Assembly (NCBI RefSeq): GCF_020283565.1
Contig: NC_060065.1
Span: forward strand, 25,408,409-25,472,408
From: Trifolium pratense
Taxonomy: Eukaryota > Streptophyta > Magnoliopsida > Fabales > Fabaceae
Reading direction: 5' to 3'
Length of the DNA: 64,000 bases
The position numbers and the translations under genes are program-made. Numbering within the stretch: the stretch's first letter is position 1; every line of letters begins with the position of its first letter. Under the pieces are notes generated by a model that had not been told where the DNA came from, ran no database searches, and saw only the letters and a list, made by a program, of their open reading frames with translations. Shown piece after piece: positions 57,990 to 64,000 of this stretch.

Positions 57990-60900
57990 AACCCAAAAAA
58001 TTGGCCGAAAAACCCAAAAATCGGCCGAAAAACACAAAATCGGCGGAAAAAATCCAAAATCGGTCAAAAATAATAAATCGGCTGAAAAACCTAAAATCGA
58101 CTATAAACCATAAAATCGGTCGAAAAACCTAAAATCAGCCAAAAACCATAAAATCGGCCGAAAAACCGAAAAAATCGTTCGAAAAACCCTAAAATCGACC
58201 CTAAACCCAAAAAATCAGCTGAAAAACCTAAAATCGACTATAAACTCTAAAATCGGCCAAAAAATCAGTCGAAAAACCAAAAATCGACCCTAAACCCAAA
58301 AAATCGGGTGAAAAATCTAAAATCGGCCAAAACCCCAAAAATTGACCGAAAAACGAAAAATCATCCGAAAAATCCAAAAATCGACTATAAACCCTAATAT
58401 CATCCAAAAAATGGGTTTATAGTCGATTTTTGGGTTTTCGGCCGATTTTGGGATTTATAGCCGATTTCAGGATTTTGGGTGATGCTAGGTTTTCAGCCGA
58501 GTTTTTTGGGTTTAGGGACGATTTTAGATTTTTCGGCCGATTTTTTTGGTTTTCAGCCAATTTTAGGGTTTTATAGTCGATTTTAGGGTTTTTGGACGAT
58601 TTTATGTTTTTCGGTCGATTTTGAGTTTTCGGTCGATTTTAGGGTTTAAAGTCAAATTTTGCTATTTTGGCCCTTTTTTTGGGTTTATAGTCGATTTTTT
58701 GGATTTTGGCCGATTTTAGATTTTCGGCCGAGTTTTTTGGCTTTATGGTCGACTTTGGGTTTTTCGGCATATTTCTAGGTTTTTCTGCCGATTTTTTGAG
58801 TTTTCGGTCGATTTTGGGTTTTTCGGTCCATTTTTTGGGTTTTCGGCCGATTGGAGGGTTTATAGTCGATTTTTGGGATTTTGGCCGATTTTAGGATTTG
58901 CGGCCGATTTTTGGGTTTATAGTCGATTTTAGGTTTTTCTGCCGATTTTAGTGTTTATAGTCGATTTTTGGGCTTTTGACCGATTTTAGGTTTTTTCTGC
59001 CAATTTTTTGGATTTTCGGCGAATTTAGCGTTTATCGTCAATTTTAGGTTTTTTGGCTAATTTTAGGTTTTACGATCAATTAGTAATTTTTAAAAGTTTA
59101 TAGAGAACAAGGAATTTCAAATTCTTTGGTTTTATGTGTCATTTTGAAATTCTCTAAGAGTGTGTTTGGATGGGGGAATTTTTTGAGGTAAAGTAATGTT
59201 TTGAGGGAATTCAAATGATTTGAGATGAATTCCATTGTTTGGATGAAAATTTGAAGAATTTTCAAAATGATGGAAATTTATGAAGTATTTTGTTCAAGTT
59301 AAATTTAGAGAATTTCAAAATGACACATAAAACCAAAGAATTTGAAATTTCTTCTTCTCTATAAACTTTTAAAAATTACTAATTGATCGTAAAACCTAAA
59401 ATTAGCCGAAAAACCTAAAATCGACGATAAAGCTAAATCGGCCGAAAATCCAAAAAATCGGTAGAAAAAACCTACAGTCGGCCAAAAGCTCAAAAATCGA
59501 CTATAAACTCTAAAATCGGCCGAAAACCCAAAAAATCGGCAGAAAAACCTAAAATCGGCCAAAATTCAGAAAATCAACTATAAGCCCAAATATCGGCTGA
59601 AAACCCAAAAAATCGGCCGAAAACCCAAAAAATTGGCCGAAAACCTAAAATCACCGAAAATCCAAAAAATCGGCCGGCAACCCGAAAAATCGGCAGAAAA
59701 ACCTAAAATCGTCCAAAATTCCAAAAATCGACTACAAACCCTAAAATCGGCTGAAAACCTTAAAAAACGGCCGAAAAACCAATAAATGACCGAAAACCCA
59801 AAAAATCGGCCGAAAACCTAAAATCGGGAGGCAAACCGAAAAATCGGCAGAAAAACCTAAAATCGGCCAAAATTCCAAAAATCGACTATAAACCCTAAAA
59901 TCGGCCGAAAAAACAAAAATCGACCGAAAAACCAAAATCGGCAGAAAAATCTAAAATCGGCCAAAATCCAAAAAATCGACTATAAACCCTAAAATCGGCC
60001 GGCAACCCGAAAAATCGGCAGAAAAACCTAAAATCGGCAAAAAAATTTAAAATCGACTATAAACCCTAAAATCGGCCGAAAAAACAAAAATCGACCGAAA
60101 AACCAAAATCGGCAGAAAAATCTAAAATCGGCCAAATCCAAAAAATCGACTATAAACCCTAAAATCGGCCGGCAACCCGAAAAATCGGCAGAAAAACCTA
60201 AAATCGGCAAAAAAATTTAAAATCGACTATAAACCCTAAAATCGGCTGAAAACCCAAAAAATCGGCCGAAAAACCAAAACTCGACCGAAAACCCAAAAAA
60301 TCGGCCAAAATCCAAAAAATCGACTATAAACCTTAAAATCGGCCGGCAACCCGAAAAATCGGCAGAAAAACATAAAATCGGCCAAAATTCCAAAAATCGA
60401 ATATAAACCCTAAAATCGGCCGAAATCCAAAAAATCGGCCGAAAAACCAAAAATCAACCGAAAACCCAAAATCGGTCAAAATCCAAAAAATCGGCCGAAG
60501 AATCTAAAATCGTCCCTAAACTCAAAAAACTCGGCCGAAAACCTAAAATCGACCAAAAATCCTGAAATCGGCTATAAACCCCAAAATCGGCCGAAAAACC
60601 TAAAATTGACTATAAACCCATTTTTCGGCCGATATTAGGGTTTATAGTCGATTTTTGGGTTTTTCGGTTGATTTTTCATTTTTCGGTCGATTTTAGGGTT
60701 TATAGTCGTTTTTTTGGAATTTTGGCCGATTTTAGGTTTTTCTGCCGATTTTTTGGGTTTCCCCCCGATTTTAGGTTTTCGACCAATTTTTTGGGTTTTC
60801 GGTCGATTTTTGGTTTTTCGGTCGATTTTTTAGGTTTTTAGCCGATTTTAGGGTTTATAGTCGATTTTTGGAATTTTGGACGATTTTAAGTTTTTCTGCC

Positions 60901-61280
60901 GATTTTTCGGGTTGCCGGCCGATTTTAGGGTTTATAGTCGATTTTTTGGATTTTGGCTGATTTTAGGTTTTTCTGCCGATTTTTTGGATTTTCGACGATT
61001 TTAGGTTTTCGGCCATTTTTTTGGGTTTTCGGTCGATTTTTGGTTTTTTCGCCGATTTTTTGGGTTTTCAGCCGATATTAGGGCTTATAGTCGATTTTTG
61101 GAATTTTGGCCGATTTTAGGTTTTTCTGCCGATTTTTTGGGTTTTAGGCCGATTTTAGAGTTTATAGTCGGTTTTAGGGCTTTTGGTCGATTTTAGGTTT
61201 TTCAGCCGATTTATGGTGTTTGACCGATTTTAGGTTTTTCCGCCGATTTTTTCCAGTTTTTCGGCCAATTTTTGGGTTTA
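57990..61280. repeat. Minisatellite, basic ~18-22 bp unit 'cggccgattttwgggttt'
   Basis: Units read aaaatcggccgaaaaaccc on one strand and gggttttcggccgatttt on the other, interspersed with a sister word 'cgactataaaccctaaaat'. Orientation by block: reverse 57990-58405, forward 58410-59060, reverse 59390-60620, forward 60630-61280. Confidence 0.9.
59897..60240. repeat. 171-bp near-identical tandem duplication inside the minisatellite
   Basis: The block beginning aaaatcggccgaaaaaacaa at 59897 recurs at 60068 with only a base or two of difference through its length, while neighbouring units diverge strongly. This indicates a recent duplication. Confidence 0.85.
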
Positions 61281-61640
61281 TGGTCGATTTTATTAAAATA
61301 AATAAAATTAAATGAAGGAAATTCAATTACATTATCCAAACAAAGAATTTCACAATTGATGGAATTTCAACACTTTATCCAAACACTGGAATTTAAAAAT
61401 CAAGGGAATTCAATTGAATCAATTGAATTGCCTAGTATTTAAAATCCCTTGAATTTCTAGAATCTCTCATCCAAACACACTCTAAATTTAACTTAAACAA
61501 AATACTTCATAAATTTCCATCATTTTGAAAATTCTTCAAATTTTCGTCCAAACAATGGAATTCACCTCAAATCATATGAATTACCTCAAAACATTACTTT
61601 ACCTCAAAAAATTTCCCCATCTAAACACACTCTTAAGCAT

Positions 61641-64000
61641 ATCCAAATTATCTCGTCCATTAGTCATGTCAATATATAGAACCAAGGTGATTTTCGTTAT
61701 ATCAATCATAACTAAACCCATCAATGATCACCAATAGTGACACAACTAAATGACATAGATCCATCATGAAATGTGTAACATGAAAATCACATGAAGTTGG
61801 TCTGTATATGTCGATTTTCAACTGGTCCTCCTTATCCTTAGTGGGATCAAACTTTAACCAAAGTCATAGTGTAAACATACCAAAACTTTATTTGTGCAGA
61901 AAATATTCTTAAGCCTTACTTGAACTGAAGTATGTCTATATCATAAAAGCACTAAAAATAACAAACTCCCACTAAAACTGAATATCACTTAATGACTTGA
62001 CACCCATATGAGCAATATGCTCATGGATCCTTTTGGGTAAAAACCTTTAGTAAGCGGATCCGCAAATATGGAGTTTGTACCGATATGCTTTATAGACAAC
62101 TGTTCACTCTGAACTTAATCTTTAATAACAAGAACTTGATCTCTATATTCTTGAATTTGTCAAGTTCCTTGTTATTGAAAATAGAACTAATAATTTATTG
62201 TCACAAATAACTTTAGTGGTATTTTAATTCCTTATCCACTATGTGAGGCCCCGTGACAAAGTTCTATAATCAGATGTCTCATGATATGTTATCTCTGCAT
62301 CCAACAAAATCGGAGTCAGTACACCAGATGATCTCAAAAAAGATCTGACCTCCAATACATGAGCACGTAGTCTTTTGTTCTCTTTAAATATTGTGTGACC
62401 CATTTGGCTGATTCAAATGGTCTAATCTTAAATTTTTTAAATATCTGCCCAACATCCCAAAAATTGTACGCAATAGTTGAACGCATACAAAACTGAATAT
62501 ATATTAGACTCTCTACTACTTATCATAAGGAATCTTTTGCATTTACTTTTCTTTAAAGTTATTCATAGGGCACTGTTTGAGACTAAACTTGTCTCCCTTA
62601 GCCACATGGTTTACCGTCTTGTCATTGACAAACAAAACCAAGAAAATATATTTGCTCCCACACAACTCATGATATATACAATCATCAACCAAATTCACCT
62701 CAAAACCGAATGAGATGATCACTTGATGAATTTTGAAATACCATATAATTGAGATGCTTGCTTGAGTTCATATATGGATTTCTTAAATTTGCAAACCATA
62801 TATTTTGAATCTTTTGAAACAAAATTTTCCGGCTGCACCATATACATTGTTTCATTAATGTTACCATTTAGAAACGTTGTCTTTATATCCACCAGATGTA
62901 ACTCAAGTTCTAAATGTGCCACCAATGTCATTATGGTCCTAAAAGAGTCTTTCGAAAAAACCCAAAAGAAAGTCTCCTTATAATCAATGCCTTCTTTATA
63001 TGTAAATCCTTTTGTGACAAGACGAGCTTTTTACCTCTTCACATCGCCTATCAAATCCCTCTTGGTCTTAAATTTTTATTAAATTTAAGACCAATGAGTT
63101 TTGCACCTTATGGCAATGAGAAAAGATCTCAAATGTCATTGCTTGATGAAATCTGATTAGATCATCATCTATCATTCCAATGTTAACCTTATGTCCCTGG
63201 ATAAATACAATATAATCATCTGGTATTATATCTCTATTTTCTCTCGTGGATCTCCTGAATGACATATGTTCTTGAGGTGTAAGAGTTTGTTCATCTGGAA
63301 CAATTTCCTGCATGGAGAGTTAAACACAAGTGGGAATATCAATATATTCCTCCATAACCATATCTCCACATGCAAACTCGACATCCTCAAAGAACCGACA
63401 TTTCCTGATAGAAAAACGAAATTTAATTGTGGGATCATAAAACTTGTACCTTCTTCTCATTTGTCTTATAAGGTCTTGCTTTAACTGGACATTAAGGGCA
63501 TGTGCTGCATTTTTAATTGAAAAATAAAAATTATTGGACGTTGTTCACCTGAATTGTTAAATTTACCATAGTATTCACTACCACGGTTAAACTTAACTCT
63601 TTTGATTCTTTAGTTGAGTTGATTCTCAACTTCAGCCTGGATAAAAATTTAACACGTCCAATGACTTTCTTGTTTCATGAATGAGATAAATGATGTCATA
63701 TAGAAAATCGTCTTTGTACATTATAAATGTTGTTTACCATTCCAAACAGCCGGAAAGAATGGCACACAAATATCAATATTTATAAGTTCAAGGACATCCA
63801 AAGTCTTATTGGCCTCATATCTCCTTCATTGGTTTATTTTCCTTTTTTTTTTCTTTGTAAAACCTTAGTCTGAGATTTCATTTGACATAAGTTTCTTTAT
63901 TCTCCATTTAGAGATGTCACCCAATATCTTGTGTCAAATGTACCTGAATTCTCATTGGTTGATTAAATGAAGCAATTGTGTTAAATTGAATAGAGATTAT
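61641..64000 (-). pseudogene. Copia pol (family Z), decayed, continuing past the window
   Basis: In minus-strand order: integrase text FNRGSEYYGKFNNSGEQRP (about 63600-63545), KFRFSIRKCRFFEDVEF (about 63425-63375), linker RRSTRENRDIIPDDYIVF (about 63263-63205), RT KARLVTKGFTYKEGIDYKET (about 63040-62980), LVDIKTTFLNGN and MVQPENFVSKDSKYMVCKFK (62931-62719), RNase H TDSDFVGCRDN (about 62325-62290) and its tail IGTNSIFADPLTKGFYP (about 62085-62030). Frames change repeatedly and stops are frequent, so it is dead. It belongs with the LTR at 57169-57708; the foldback structure lies between RNase H and the polypurine tract. Confidence 0.85.

Larger units (their letters stand above)
57784..61635. 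mobile_element. 3.85-kb foldback structure with strand-switching minisatellite
   Basis: Two pairs of long inverted arms are visible. Pair 1: 57784 to about 57990 against 61275-61484, both starting tagagtgtgtttggatgag. Pair 2: 59155-59305 against 61485-61635, both starting taagagtgtgtttggatggg or its variant. Between them lies a minisatellite of 'cggccgatttt' units whose strand flips near 58408, about 59230 and 60625. No ORF encodes a transposase; the Phe/Asp-rich ORFs are repeat translations. It interrupts the family Z copia between its polypurine tract and RNase H. No clear target duplication was found. Confidence 0.8.

Noticed and set aside
58706..60450. Several Phe/Asp/Gly-rich ORFs in the foldback array on both strands
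   Set aside because: They are translations of the 'cggccgatttt' minisatellite, which lacks stops in some frames. No start context, no domain.

Overview
The window is plant nuclear DNA. The best fit is a papilionoid legume of the clover/medick/pea group. It carries a nuclear gene for plastid IF-1 (infA, a gene legumes have lost from the plastid), an Ogre-like Ty3/gypsy fragment with an Arg-type primer binding site, legume-style tRNA-derived SINEs, and many Ty1/copia and chromovirus LTRs. The species call is inference. There are no bacterial operons, rRNA genes, CRISPR arrays or functional tRNA genes.

Layout. 1-3432: 3' end of an Athila/Tat-like gypsy element (broken ORF, polypurine tract, LTR). 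3433-5806: Ogre-like leader and LTR fragment on the minus strand. 5807-6478: copia integrase fragment, abutting in inverted orientation an old copia element (LTR about 6495-8192 with a SINE inside, primer site, leader, and a heavily decayed gag-pol to about 11030). 11031-15108: gene-poor, with a P-loop exon relic, a hAT MITE with 8-bp target duplication, a CACTA terminus and nested MITEs. 15109-44831: one minus-strand copia element stretched to about 30 kb by nested insertions. Its gag-pol (16919-20045) is nearly intact. Its leader was split by a Mutator-like MITE, which was split by a chromovirus-like element (21353-34908); that element contains a CACTA carrying an eIF4A-III gene fragment and a solo LTR. 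The leader was split again by another solo LTR (35044-42829), which holds a 5.5-kb CACTA with transposase remnants and a Ulp1-like protease gene. Matching target-site duplications support this stacking order.

45.2-54.0 kb is the only genic island: a seven-coding-exon ubiquitin-conjugating enzyme gene (UBC25/26 type) and the single-exon infA gene, separated by a LINE 3' end, a Stowaway MITE and a minus-strand SINE.

54-64 kb is repeat DNA again: remnants of Athila-like LTRs, then a minus-strand copia element (3' LTR 57169-57708, decayed pol 61641 to the window end). That copia is interrupted by a 3.85-kb foldback structure, 57784-61635, made of thousands of bases of a short 'cggccgatttt' repeat that switches strand several times.

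Only UBC and infA look like functional host genes. The most unusual structures are the strand-switching foldback array and the short repeat-word cassettes that differ between otherwise homologous LTRs. All alignments were done by eye, so percentages and database matches are not claimed.
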